Of a DNA stretch of 32,102 nucleotides, positions 11,151-19,802 are shown one piece after another. The position numbers and the translations under genes were made by a program. Where the stretch lies: the NCBI GenBank assembly GCA_038257155.1, contig JBBSJP010000052.1, positions 1 to 32,102 of the forward strand, written 5' to 3'. The notes under the pieces are model-generated. The model did no database searches. It was not told the origin of the DNA and saw only the letters and a list, made by a program, of their open reading frames with translations. This DNA is from JANJTY01 sp038257155. GTDB taxonomy: Bacteria; Pseudomonadota; Gammaproteobacteria; Xanthomonadales; Xanthomonadaceae. Numbering within the stretch: position 1 is the first letter of the stretch; every line of letters begins with the position of its first letter.

Positions 11151-14100
11151 CTATCTGGCTACCCTGGGAAACCGCACGACCACCCGTGTTCCGGTCGGCA
11201 CACTGTGCACCTCGATCTGGCCGCCCAGCCGCACATTGACCAGGTTGTAGACGATATGCAGGCCGAGCCCGGTGCCGCCGCGGCCGCGGCGGGTGGTGTA
11301 GAACGGCTCGAACACATGGGGCAGCACGTCGGCAGGAATGCCGCGGCCGTTGTCACTCACGCTGATCTCGATGCGGTCGTTCTCGATGGCGCGCGCCGAC
11401 ACGCGCAGGATGCCCTGCTCATCGTCGGCAAAGGCATGCATCAAGGCGTTCTGCATCAGGTTGCTGACGATCTGGGCCAGGGTGCCGGGGTAACTGTCCA
11501 TCCACAGGTCGTCTTCCGCTTCCAGTTCGAACACGATCAGCTTCCGATCCCAGCTTTGCTCCAGGCTGTGCATCAGGCTGCGCAGGTAGTCGCCCAACAC
11601 GAAGCGGCGTCGTTGATCCGAATTGTTGTCGACCGAAATCTGCTTGAAGCTCGCGATCAGCTGGGTCGCCCGTTCCAGGTTCCGGTCAACCATTTGGGTA
11701 GCCTCGCGTGCAGTGCCGAGATAGGCAGTGAGTTCGCCTCGCTTGAGTTCGCCGGCGTCGAAGCTCTTCTGGATCCTGATGGTGCGGTCGGCCAGCATGC
11801 TCGATGCGGTGACGGCCACTCCCAGTGGCGTGTTCAGCTCGTGCGCAACGCCCACCACCAGGCTGCCCAGCGACGCCATCTTCTCCGCCTGGATCAGGTC
11901 GAACTGCGCATTGCGCAAGTCGATCAGGGTTTGCTCGGCGCGCAGCTTTGCCTGCGACAGTTCCGTGGTGCGTTCGTTGACTTGCCGCTGCAGCAGCCGA
12001 CGATTTGACTGGATGCTGTGGATACGCCACGCATACCCCGCGTACAGCACCGTCAGTGCTGCCAGCAGGAACAGTGTCTGCGCCAAGAGCGTCTTCCACC
12101 AGGGCGGCAGGATGTCGAACATCAGTGTGGTGGTTGCGGCGTCGGCAAGCGCATCCGGCTCGCCCGCCTTGACCCGGAAGTGGTAACGGCCGGGTGCGAG
12201 ATTGGTGTATGTCGCGCTGCGTTCACTGGCGGTGGTCTCGATCCAGTCCGGATCGAATCCGTCGAGACGATAGGCGTAATGCAGTCGTTCCGGCGCAAGC
12301 AGTTCCAGCGAGGCAAAGCGCAGGCTCAGCATGCGCGCATCCACCGCCGGGATGACCAGGCTTTCGGCTACGTGCAGCGGCGCGGCAAGCGGAGATGCCG
12401 GATCCAGCGCGCGTGATTCGATGCGCCGATTCCACAGTCGCAACTCGGTCAACAGCGGTGGCGGCGGTGGCGGCGTGGCATCGATGCGGGCAGGATCGAA
12501 CACCGTGAATCCACGCGTCGCGGCGAACACGATGCGACCGTCGTCGAGTGTCGCCGTGGCGGCCGACTGGTAGTCGCTGTCGAACGCACCGTCGGCGGCG
12601 CCGAACTGGGAAATCTCGCCCTTGTCGGGATCGAATCGCGCGATGCCCTGCGAAGTGGCGAGCCAGAGCTTGCCAGCGCGGTCTTCGGCGATTGCCTGCA
12701 CCAGATCCAGTCCCAGTTCACGAAATTGCGGGAACGACTCGAAACGTGCCGAGGCTGGATTGAGCGGGTCATCCAGGTGCATGCGCAGCAGTCCACCGCT
12801 GGCCGTGGCCAGCCAGAAGCGACCATTGCTGGCGCGCAGGAAATGAGTGATTCCACCGGTCGGCAGGGCAGAGCCTGGCTCGCTCGATGCGCGATGCGCG
12901 TGAAGTTCCTGCAGGCCATCACGACTGAGCCAGTGCAGGCCATCGCTCGAGCAGACCAGCAGGGTCTGCGAATCGAACTCGGCGAAGTGGCTGACCCAGG
13001 AAGCAATGGGATAGTGGGCGAGCTGGCTCATGTCGCTGCGTTGCAGCACGAATACTCCACGATCGTATGTGCCGGCGATCAGGCGGTCGTCACTCAGCCA
13101 GATGCGGGTGATATGCAGGTCGGCAAGCGGTTGCGGCAGTGCCGGCACACGTGTTTCTCCGCCATTTATGTCAACCACCGCAGCACCGGTGAGCACGCCG
13201 ATCCACAGATCCGAGCCATCCAGGGTCATGGCGCTTACCCCGAGGCGGGCCGTGGAGGGAAAGTCCTGCAAGCGCCCGCTGTCGGGTTCGAAACGGTAGA
13301 GACCGTTGCGGCCGCCCAGCCAGACTGCATCGGGTCCAGCCTGGAGCAGCGAATAGATAACTGGATCGCGCAAGTCGGCGGTGGCAGCACTGTCCGGGGT
13401 AAAACTGGTGAAACGGTTGCCGCGCGGATTGAGCACGCTGATGCCACCGGTATACGTGCCAGCCAGCAGGCTGCCGTCGGATGTCTCCAGCAGGCTCATC
13501 ACCCGGCCTGCTCCGAGCGAACGCGGATCATTGCGGTAGTGGGCAAAGCGCAGGAAGCGCGGATTTGGCGAGCTCGCATCCGGCAGCAAGTTCAGGCCTT
13601 CGCGCGTACCAATCCACAGGCGCCCGTCACGGTCCTGCAGCAGTGAACGGATCAGGTCGCTGTCGAGTGAGTCCGGATCGTCGGCGCGGTGGCGGAAGAC
13701 ACGCAGTTCGTTCTTCTCGCTGTCGAAACGAAACAGCCCGGCCGTCACTGCACCGATCCACATCGCGCCATCCCGGTCCAGCAGCAGGGCATCGATACGG
13801 AAGGACTTGAGCGGCTCAGCTTGCGGGAACACGTCAAACGGCCAATCGACGCGTCCGCTTGCCGGGTCCAGACGTGAGAGTCCGGAAAGACTGCCTAGCC
13901 AGATGTGTCCCTGTGCATCGCTGTGCACCGTCTCGAAGCGCTCGTCCGGCGGCGCATTGCCAGACGAAAACTGCCACGCCACGCGCGTGCCGCGGGCAGC
14001 GTCGTAGCGGCTGAGTCCGGCATAGCTCGCGATCCAAAGGGTGCCGTCACGATCGACATGCAGGCCGCGTACGCCCTGCTGGGCCCCAATTTCACCCTCG

Positions 14101-14468
14101 ATGGGCACCGACTCAAATCGATCACGATCCTCGTGATATCGGCTCAGACCGCCGTTGCCGCCCACCCAGAGCACGCCATCGTGATCGATCGCGAGCGATT
14201 GAAGCTGGTCGCCCGGCAAGGAGTCGGCCTGGTCCACGCGGTGCCGATAGATGCGGAACTCGTGTCCGTCGAAGCGGTTCAGGCCATCCCGCGTAGCGAT
14301 CCAGATGAAGCCGCGCCGGTCCTGCACCATCGACCAGGCACTGGCCTGGGAGAGTCCCTGCTCGGTACCGATGCGGCGGAAACTGGTCAGCGACGGCGTG
14401 TACTCGACCGGTGCTGCATCGACTACTGCCGCCAGCCAGAACAGTCCAGCGATCATGCTGCAACGCAT
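11151..14468 (-). CDS. periplasmic beta-propeller sensor histidine kinase (paralogue B)
   Basis: 1105 residues with the same order of parts as paralogue A. It has a signal peptide (MIAGLFWLAAVVDA), propeller repeats (FIWIATRDGLNRFDG, LWVGGNGGLSRY, LWIGTREGLN and others), Y_Y_Y (YAYRLDGFDPDWIET), a membrane segment near 790-810, a coiled coil, phospho-acceptor H876 in GVAHELNTP, and an ATPase domain with NLMQNALMHAF, DNGRGI and GRGGTGLGL. No receiver domain is present. The ATG at 14468 has GGAG 7 nt upstream. It is convergent to paralogue A with 122 nt between them, and no response regulator gene is adjacent. Its partner may therefore also be the REC-EAL protein, or a distant one. The shared architecture points to an old duplication, with the propellers much more diverged than the kinase cores. 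Confidence 0.92.
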   Translation of the reverse strand: MRCSMIAGLFWLAAVVDAAPVEYTPSLTSFRRIGTEQGLSQASAWSMVQDRRGFIWIATRDGLNRFDGHEFRIYRHRVDQADSLPGDQLQSLAIDHDGVLWVGGNGGLSRYHEDRDRFESVPIEGEIGAQQGVRGLHVDRDGTLWIASYAGLSRYDAARGTRVAWQFSSGNAPPDERFETVHSDAQGHIWLGSLSGLSRLDPASGRVDWPFDVFPQAEPLKSFRIDALLLDRDGAMWIGAVTAGLFRFDSEKNELRVFRHRADDPDSLDSDLIRSLLQDRDGRLWIGTREGLNLLPDASSPNPRFLRFAHYRNDPRSLGAGRVMSLLETSDGSLLAGTYTGGISVLNPRGNRFTSFTPDSAATADLRDPVIYSLLQAGPDAVWLGGRNGLYRFEPDSGRLQDFPSTARLGVSAMTLDGSDLWIGVLTGAAVVDINGGETRVPALPQPLADLHITRIWLSDDRLIAGTYDRGVFVLQRSDMSQLAHYPIASWVSHFAEFDSQTLLVCSSDGLHWLSRDGLQELHAHRASSEPGSALPTGGITHFLRASNGRFWLATASGGLLRMHLDDPLNPASARFESFPQFRELGLDLVQAIAEDRAGKLWLATSQGIARFDPDKGEISQFGAADGAFDSDYQSAATATLDDGRIVFAATRGFTVFDPARIDATPPPPPPLLTELRLWNRRIESRALDPASPLAAPLHVAESLVIPAVDARMLSLRFASLELLAPERLHYAYRLDGFDPDWIETTASERSATYTNLAPGRYHFRVKAGEPDALADAATTTLMFDILPPWWKTLLAQTLFLLAALTVLYAGYAWRIHSIQSNRRLLQRQVNERTTELSQAKLRAEQTLIDLRNAQFDLIQAEKMASLGSLVVGVAHELNTPLGVAVTASSMLADRTIRIQKSFDAGELKRGELTAYLGTAREATQMVDRNLERATQLIASFKQISVDNNSDQRRRFVLGDYLRSLMHSLEQSWDRKLIVFELEAEDDLWMDSYPGTLAQIVSNLMQNALMHAFADDEQGILRVSARAIENDRIEISVSDNGRGIPADVLPHVFEPFYTTRRGRGGTGLGLHIVYNLVNVRLGGQIEVHSVPTGTRVVVRFPRVAR

Positions 14469-14638
14469 CTCGCAACTCCCCGGAGTTCGCGATCCCCGAC
14501 ATCGATGGTAGCGGATGCGCAGCGCCGAGCGAAGAAGGAAAGCGCAAGGTGAGATGAATCGAACCGCTTCGCGGCATTGTGGAGCCGATGCCGCTCAACT
14601 CTCGCCGAGGACGGGCGCCATTCATGCAGTGCCGGCTG

Positions 14639-15844
14639 TCACTGCGGAGGCAAGGGCAGGTTGGGCGGGGCATAGCCGATGCCTGCGACGTGCCGCTGGT
14701 AGACACTGTCGTGAATGGTGCCGGCCACCGAGGTATTGCGTGGCTCGCCGAGCGGAAGGTAGCTGCCAGGCAGCGTCCATCGGGGCCACTCGCGGTACTT
14801 CGAGCGCTTGGGGAGGAGCTCAAGCAGCCACCAGAAGCCGCTCAGCGACCGGTGCAGGACGCCGCAGAGATCGGGTGCGACGTAGTCGTGCTGGCTGCCT
14901 TTGCGCGCTGTACCGTGCGCGAGGTGCCGGAACATGTGCTTGTTGATCAGCAGGCCCTGGGCTTCGGCCTCCTGAACCATCCAGATCAGGGGGATCTTTG
15001 ACAAGGCGCTGGCGGTTTCCGGATAGCCGCCACCGACGTCGGAATGTACGCCGGCGAACCAAACCTGCTTGATGTCCTGAGCCCTGCTGCTGGCGGGTCG
15101 AAATGGCAGCGGCATGTGATCCTGAGGTTCCTGCCAGTGCGCGACCCGGAACATGCGGCGACGTTCGTCGATCGCCAGTGCATGGCGAAAGACTGCAACC
15201 GACGGATTCCTGCGGGTGTAGGGCAGGGTCTCCAGGCTGGGCAACCAGAAGCGGTCGGGTCGCGGCACGATCATGCTGGCGACAGTGTCCCAGGCTCCCA
15301 TGAAGTGGATGCCGGGGCGACGCACTCCGATAACGCGGCTGAAGTGCCAGGCCAGCGGCAGATCGTCATGCGCAGCGGCGCGCTTGTAGGTGCCTAGCGC
15401 GCTGTCACACAGATTCAGCTGCTCCGGCTTGAGCAGACCGATCAGATGGATGAAACCGGCGAGCACGCGCACCGTCCAGGCGCCGCGACTGAACCCAAAC
15501 AGGTAGATGCGGTCCCCGGGTCGCCAGTTTTCCACCAGGAACCGATATGCGCCCAGCACGTTGTCGTCCAGCCCATACCCGGTCATGAGGCCGAACACGG
15601 CGCGCGCCTTCTGCGCGAATCGCGCCCATGGGCTGATCCGGCTGATGGTCCCGACGCCCGGGTGGTAGTAGCAGATCTGCTGCGGGTTCTTGCGCGCTAT
15701 GCGATACAGCTTGAGAACGTTCGACAGGTTGCGGCCGAGCTCGTTGCCCGTGCCGTCACACAGCACTACCAGATTGCGTGACGCGCCGCTGGCAAAGTTC
15801 CGGCTGTCCAGGTTCTTGCGCTTGCCTGCGGTGATTTCGGCCAT
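14639..15844 (-). CDS. DUF2235 alpha/beta-hydrolase (Tle1-like phospholipase fold)
   Basis: 401 residues. NLVVLCDGTGNE near the N-terminus, the nucleophile elbow GFSRGAW (S119), GAWDTVAS (D186) and GVHSDVGGGY (H267) are the hallmarks of DUF2235, the fold used by Tle1 type VI secretion lipases as well as many uncharacterised cytoplasmic proteins. S119-D186-H267 is my proposed triad. No signal peptide or membrane segment is seen. The frame stays open for 50 codons upstream (to 15994), but those residues are Arg/Ser/Ala-rich and unlike the family; the ATG at 15844, with a modest GGAT upstream, begins just before homology. No T6SS genes or immunity gene are nearby, so an effector role is not supported by context. 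Confidence 0.85.
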   Translation of the reverse strand: MAEITAGKRKNLDSRNFASGASRNLVVLCDGTGNELGRNLSNVLKLYRIARKNPQQICYYHPGVGTISRISPWARFAQKARAVFGLMTGYGLDDNVLGAYRFLVENWRPGDRIYLFGFSRGAWTVRVLAGFIHLIGLLKPEQLNLCDSALGTYKRAAAHDDLPLAWHFSRVIGVRRPGIHFMGAWDTVASMIVPRPDRFWLPSLETLPYTRRNPSVAVFRHALAIDERRRMFRVAHWQEPQDHMPLPFRPASSRAQDIKQVWFAGVHSDVGGGYPETASALSKIPLIWMVQEAEAQGLLINKHMFRHLAHGTARKGSQHDYVAPDLCGVLHRSLSGFWWLLELLPKRSKYREWPRWTLPGSYLPLGEPRNTSVAGTIHDSVYQRHVAGIGYAPPNLPLPPQ

Positions 15845-16203
15845 CAGTGGAATCCGGTGGAAGCACCTGCGCCACGGGTGCCGATCACGGGGCGCGCAAG
15901 AAGCCAGACAGTCGCTGTATCGCACCCAGGCTGCAAACGAAGCTGCCGACCTTGGGTGTCTTGTTGCCCTCGACGGCGCGCAGTACACCGCCAATGCAAC
16001 TGTGCACGATGCCAGCGTGGCCTGGCCAGCTGGACGGGCAATTACTCAGACAATGATGTCGTTCGCACCAGGGAACCACCGAGGCGCAATGCATTGGCTT
16101 GTTGCTGAACGCGGAAACGGGCGGCCAAATCGATCACGTCAAGATTGGCTCCGCAAGGCTCACGATCCAGCCGGCAAATGGCTTCCGCTACCATGCTGGG
16201 CGA
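15845..16203. other. divergent intergenic region, no gene supported
   Basis: This 359-nt stretch lies between the divergent hydrolase and methyltransferase genes. Short open frames exist on both strands but have no RBS and resemble nothing known. TACCAT at 16189-16194 is a possible -10 for the plus-strand gene. It would place transcription start about 3 nt before the ATG at 16204, a nearly leaderless message, which would explain the lack of a clear SD there. Confidence 0.4.
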
Positions 16204-16875
16204 ATGAAGCGGACCGACAACGCCTGCACTGAGGTCAACTGCCCGGTCTGCGAATCGGCCGCGCCCGGCTATGTGGCGATCCAGGACAGGCACTATTTTC
16301 GGTGCCTGGAGTGCGATCTGGTTTTCCTCGATCCGCGACAGCGACTGCGACCTTCGGAGGAAGCTGCGCACTACGCCCTTCACCAGAATGATCCGCGGGA
16401 CGCCAGCTATCGGGCATTCCTTTCGCAGCTGGCCGAGCCGATGCTGGCTCGACTGGCACCGGCCAGCGAAGGGCTGGACTACGGCTGCGGCCCGGGCCCG
16501 GCACTGGCGACGATGCTGGGCGAGGCCGGACATCGCACGGCGCTCTATGACCCCTTCTTCCAGAAGCAGGAATCCGCGCTGCAGCGCAGCTACGATTTCC
16601 TTGTCTGCAGTGAAACGGTCGAGCACTTCTTCCAGCCACTCGCGGAATTCAAGCGGCTGTTTTCCCTGCTGCGGCCGGGCGGCCTGCTCGGCGTGATGAC
16701 CGGCTTCGTGCCCGACACGGCAGAGGCATTTTCGTGCTGGCACTACCCGCGCGATCCAACCCATGTGGTGTTCTTCGGGCCGCCGTGCTTTGCCTGGATA
16801 GCGCAGCGGCTAGGCATGCAGCTTGAACTGGCGCAAGCCAATATCGTCCTGCTGCGCCGCCCGCCGGACGAGTGA
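16204..16875 (+). CDS. zinc-ribbon class I SAM-dependent methyltransferase
   Basis: 223 residues. The N-terminus has CPVC (near 14-17) and CLEC about 20 residues on, a short zinc ribbon. A methyltransferase domain of the Methyltransf_23 type follows, with motif I LDYGCGPGPAL, the acidic strand-2 end ALYDPFF, and CSETVEHF before the LLRPGGLLGVMT segment. The substrate is unknown; the WHYPRDPTHVVFF stretch is seen in small ribbon-type methyltransferases annotated only by domain. The frame could extend back to a TTG at 16099, but that part has no methyltransferase or ribbon character, and the ATG at 16204 is just ahead of the ribbon. There is no strong SD; see the possible near-leaderless promoter upstream. 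It is monocistronic or co-transcribed with the small exported protein downstream. Confidence 0.85.
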   Translation: MKRTDNACTEVNCPVCESAAPGYVAIQDRHYFRCLECDLVFLDPRQRLRPSEEAAHYALHQNDPRDASYRAFLSQLAEPMLARLAPASEGLDYGCGPGPALATMLGEAGHRTALYDPFFQKQESALQRSYDFLVCSETVEHFFQPLAEFKRLFSLLRPGGLLGVMTGFVPDTAEAFSCWHYPRDPTHVVFFGPPCFAWIAQRLGMQLELAQANIVLLRRPPDE

Positions 16876-16903
16876 AGCGCAGCACAAAACGCCGGTGCCC
16901 TGC

Positions 16904-16933
16904 TTGCTGGGCGGCACTCGCTGTGCCTACACT
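16904..16933 (+). promoter_or_regulatory. candidate sigma-70 promoter for the small exported protein
   Basis: TTGCTG (16904-16909) and TACACT (16928-16933) are separated by 18 nt and lie 25 nt before the ATG at 16959. This is a sequence match only. Confidence 0.4.
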
Positions 16934-16958
16934 GCCGCGATCCTCTTGGAACGCGACG

Positions 16959-17420
16959 ATGAAATCCTTGCTGCTGTGCATCGCCACGCCCCTATTGTTG
17001 GCCCTGCCGCTTGGCGCGCTGGCGAACACTCCGGACTGCGCTTCAGAACTGTCGGCGGAAGCCTTGCCGGTGCGCGACGCTTTGTTCGCGCCGCCTGCCA
17101 TGGGCTTCGTGATGCGTCCCGCCGCGCTGCTGCCGATTGCGCACGACGAACACCTTGCGCTTGACCGGGTGCTGCAGCGTCAGCGCCTGGAAGGCTGTCT
17201 GGCTGCGGTGCTGGCGCCGCCAACTGCAAGCACCGTGGCAGTCAGTGCCGATGGCTACATTCCCAAGACCGAATTCGACAATACCCCGCATCGTTTCGAC
17301 ATGGAGCAGGGCGGCAAGCGCATGACGGCCGCCGATTTCGAGGCCTGGATGAATGCGCGTGGTTACAAGGTGTCCAAGGGCAAGCCGGCGCCGTCAGCCA
17401 GCGAAACCGTCACGCAGTAG
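16959..17420 (+). CDS. small exported protein of unknown function
   Basis: 153 residues with a clear signal peptide (LLLALPLGALA, cleavage near residue 23), giving a mature periplasmic or secreted protein of about 130 residues with two cysteines (DCASEL and EGCLAA) that could form a disulfide. The C-terminal half has a distinctive segment, YIPKTEFDNTPHRFDM then GGKRMTAADFEAWMNARG, which I associate with hypothetical proteins of the same order but cannot name. The ATG at 16959 was chosen over 16872 because it opens the signal peptide and has GGAA 8 nt upstream. It lies immediately upstream of dsbB, a suggestive neighbour for a cysteine-containing periplasmic protein, though about 110 nt separate them. 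Confidence 0.7.
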   Translation: MKSLLLCIATPLLLALPLGALANTPDCASELSAEALPVRDALFAPPAMGFVMRPAALLPIAHDEHLALDRVLQRQRLEGCLAAVLAPPTASTVAVSADGYIPKTEFDNTPHRFDMEQGGKRMTAADFEAWMNARGYKVSKGKPAPSASETVTQ

Positions 17421-17528
17421 GCGCAATCCGCCGGGCGTGACGGCAGGCCGCCGCGCTCGGGAACCGTAGCGCGATTTGCTGGTCGAAGCCGGCTTCACGC
17501 TCGCTGAAAACCCAACGGTCCTTTGCCC

Positions 17529-18032
17529 ATGACGCCCAATCCGTTCGCCTGGTCCTTCCGCCTGCAGTACTTGCTGGGTGCCGCGCTGTGTGGCGCACTG
17601 CTGCTGTACGCGCTGTACGAGCAGCATGTGAATTTTCTCGACCCATGTCCGCTGTGCATCTTTCAGCGCATTGGCTTCATGGCCTTGGGCCTGGTGTTCC
17701 TGCTTGGCGCCCTGCATGGCCCGGGCCGCACGGGGCGAAAGGTCTACGGCATGCTGGCAGCACTGGCAGCGGCGGGCGGCGCCTCGGTTTCCGCTTGGCA
17801 TGTGCATCTGCAGAACCTGCCGCCGGACGAAGTCCCGGCCTGTGGCCCTGGTCTTGACTACATGCTGGAGGCCTTTCCGCTGCGCGACGTGCTGACCAAG
17901 GTGTTCAGTGGGTCGGGCGAATGCGCCAAGGTCGACTGGACCTTCCTGGGGCTCTCCATGCCGGCCTGGGTGCTGGTCTGGTTCGTGGGGCTGGGCATTG
18001 CCGCGCTGTGGGCAGGCTTCAAACGCCGCTGA
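17529..18032 (+). CDS. dsbB: disulfide bond formation protein DsbB
   Basis: 167 residues, the usual DsbB length. It is an inner-membrane enzyme that reoxidises DsbA in the periplasm and passes electrons to quinone. Four membrane segments are visible (about 12-30, 46-62, 71-90 and 144-163). The two redox pairs are present: C40-C43 (PCPLC) in the first periplasmic loop, and C105 and C132 in the second. The ATG at 17529 is preferred over a TTG two codons earlier. The SD is weak. Positions 17421-17528 hold a GAAGCCGGCTTC palindrome but no clear promoter. Confidence 0.93.
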   Translation: MTPNPFAWSFRLQYLLGAALCGALLLYALYEQHVNFLDPCPLCIFQRIGFMALGLVFLLGALHGPGRTGRKVYGMLAALAAAGGASVSAWHVHLQNLPPDEVPACGPGLDYMLEAFPLRDVLTKVFSGSGECAKVDWTFLGLSMPAWVLVWFVGLGIAALWAGFKRR

Positions 18033-18194
18033 AGAACCTCTGATCACCAGACCGGGTCCGCTGGTCACGGACGGCGGCGCGCGAGTCGATTGCGCAAGTG
18101 ATTGATCTGGCAGTACCCAGTGCGGATCGAAACCGGACTCGACGTACCTGACAGACTTGTCCCCTTCGTCTGTGACGCTTCGCGATGAGCTCGC

Positions 18195-18222
18195 TTGCAC
18201 CTCGGTTTGGCTGTGGCATGAT
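18195..18222 (+). promoter_or_regulatory. candidate promoter of the DAHP synthase gene
   Basis: TTGCAC (18195-18200) and CATGAT (18217-18222) are separated by 16 nt and lie 37 nt before the ATG at 18259. The -10 matches four of six consensus positions. No trp/tyr-type attenuator or leader peptide is apparent. Confidence 0.4.
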
Positions 18223-18258
18223 GCGGTGATGCACCGCAGCAAAGTCAGGGAATACGCC

Positions 18259-19656
18259 ATGCCCACGTCCGAACGAAACCTCCAGCCCGTGAAGTTGCCG
18301 AAAGACTGGTCGCCGGAGTCCTGGCGCCAGCGCACCGCGCTGCAGATGCCGACTTATCCGGATGCCGAGGCGCTCAAGTCGGCCCTGGCTGAACTTCGGC
18401 AATTGCCGCCGCTGGTCACGTCGTGGGAAATCATGGCGCTGAAGCGCCAGTTGGCCGAGGCGCAGGAAGGCAAGCGCTTCCTGCTGCAGGGCGGTGACTG
18501 CGCCGAGAGCTTCACCGACTGTGAGTCGGGGATCATTTCCAACCGACTCAAGGTGCTGCTGCAGATGAGTCTGGTGCTGGTGCACGGCATGCGCCTGCCG
18601 GTGGTTCGCGTCGGCCGGTTCGCCGGCCAGTACGCCAAACCACGTTCCACCGATATGGAAGAGCGCGGCGGGGTCAGCCTGCCGAGCTACCGCGGCGACT
18701 TCATCAACATGCCGGCATTCGATGCCGAGTCGCGTACCCCGGATCCGCGCCGCATGATCAAGGGCCACGCGCGCTCGGCGATGACCATGAACTTCGTGCG
18801 CTCGCTGATCGACGGCGGCTTCGCCGACCTGCACCATCCCGAATACTGGGACCTGGGCTGGGTCGGGCATTCGCCGCTTGCAGCCGAGTACCAGCGCATC
18901 GTCAACGGCATCGGCGACGCTGTGCGCTTCATGGAAACGCTGTCCGGCGAGTCGGTGCACAACCTCAACCGGGTGGATTTCTACACCTCGCACGAAGCCC
19001 TGCTGCTGCACTACGAAGAAGCCCTGACCCGCGAGGTGCCGCGCCAGTGGGGCTGGTTCAACCTCAGCACGCATTTCCCCTGGATCGGCATGCGCACCGC
19101 CGATGTCGATGGCGCCCACGTCGAGTACCTGCGCGGCGTGCGTAATCCGATCGCGGTGAAGATCGGCCCATCGGTGCCACCCGATGCGCTGCTGCGCCTG
19201 ATCGATACGCTCAATCCGGATGACGAACCTGGCCGCCTCAGCCTGATCCACCGCATGGGCGCGGCCAATGTCGCCACCAAGCTGCCGCCATTGCTTGAGG
19301 CGGTGAAGCGCGAAGGTCGTCGCGTGCTGTGGATCGCGGATCCAATGCACGGCAACACCGAATCGACCAGCAATGGCTACAAGACCCGGCCCTTCGCCAA
19401 GATCCGCAGCGAGCTGGAAGTCGCCTTTGATATCCACGAGCAGGTCGGCACGCGCCTTGGCGGCGTGCATCTGGAGCTGACCGGCGAGAACGTCACCGAA
19501 TGCACCGGCGGCGCGCGCGAACTCACTGACACCGATCTTGAACGCGATTACCGCAGCACGGTCGATCCGCGCCTGAACTATGAGCAGTCGCTGGAACTGG
19601 CCATGTTGATCGTGCGGCGTCACGGGCAGGCGCCGCTGGAGTCGACGCGCGGCTGA
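18259..19656 (+). CDS. class II 3-deoxy-D-arabino-heptulosonate 7-phosphate synthase
   Basis: 465 residues. It condenses phosphoenolpyruvate with erythrose 4-phosphate, the first step of the shikimate pathway (cytoplasmic). Class II (plant/microbial AroA-II) signatures are complete: LLQGGDCAE with metal ligand C81, RVGRFAGQYAKPRS, KIGPS, DPMHGNT, and GGVHLELTGENVTECTGG, followed by DPRLNYEQSLELA. The N-terminal KDWSPESWR start motif is typical and supports the ATG at 18259 (AGGGA 8 nt upstream) over the in-frame ATG at 18229 or the start at 18157. The length is normal for the family, with no fused chorismate mutase. It stands alone between dsbB and a secreted-protein gene. Confidence 0.95.
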   Translation: MPTSERNLQPVKLPKDWSPESWRQRTALQMPTYPDAEALKSALAELRQLPPLVTSWEIMALKRQLAEAQEGKRFLLQGGDCAESFTDCESGIISNRLKVLLQMSLVLVHGMRLPVVRVGRFAGQYAKPRSTDMEERGGVSLPSYRGDFINMPAFDAESRTPDPRRMIKGHARSAMTMNFVRSLIDGGFADLHHPEYWDLGWVGHSPLAAEYQRIVNGIGDAVRFMETLSGESVHNLNRVDFYTSHEALLLHYEEALTREVPRQWGWFNLSTHFPWIGMRTADVDGAHVEYLRGVRNPIAVKIGPSVPPDALLRLIDTLNPDDEPGRLSLIHRMGAANVATKLPPLLEAVKREGRRVLWIADPMHGNTESTSNGYKTRPFAKIRSELEVAFDIHEQVGTRLGGVHLELTGENVTECTGGARELTDTDLERDYRSTVDPRLNYEQSLELAMLIVRRHGQAPLESTRG

Positions 19657-19802
19657 TGGCGCATTGACGGACAGCGGGCCGAGCGGCAGGCAGGCCCTTC
19701 GGCTTGGCAATGCCCAGGCTCGTCGAGGTCGTGACTTCGATGCGTTAGCATGGCGTCGTCTGGGCGATGACAGGGGCGCCGCAGGCTGAATCGAGGTGGG
19801 GA

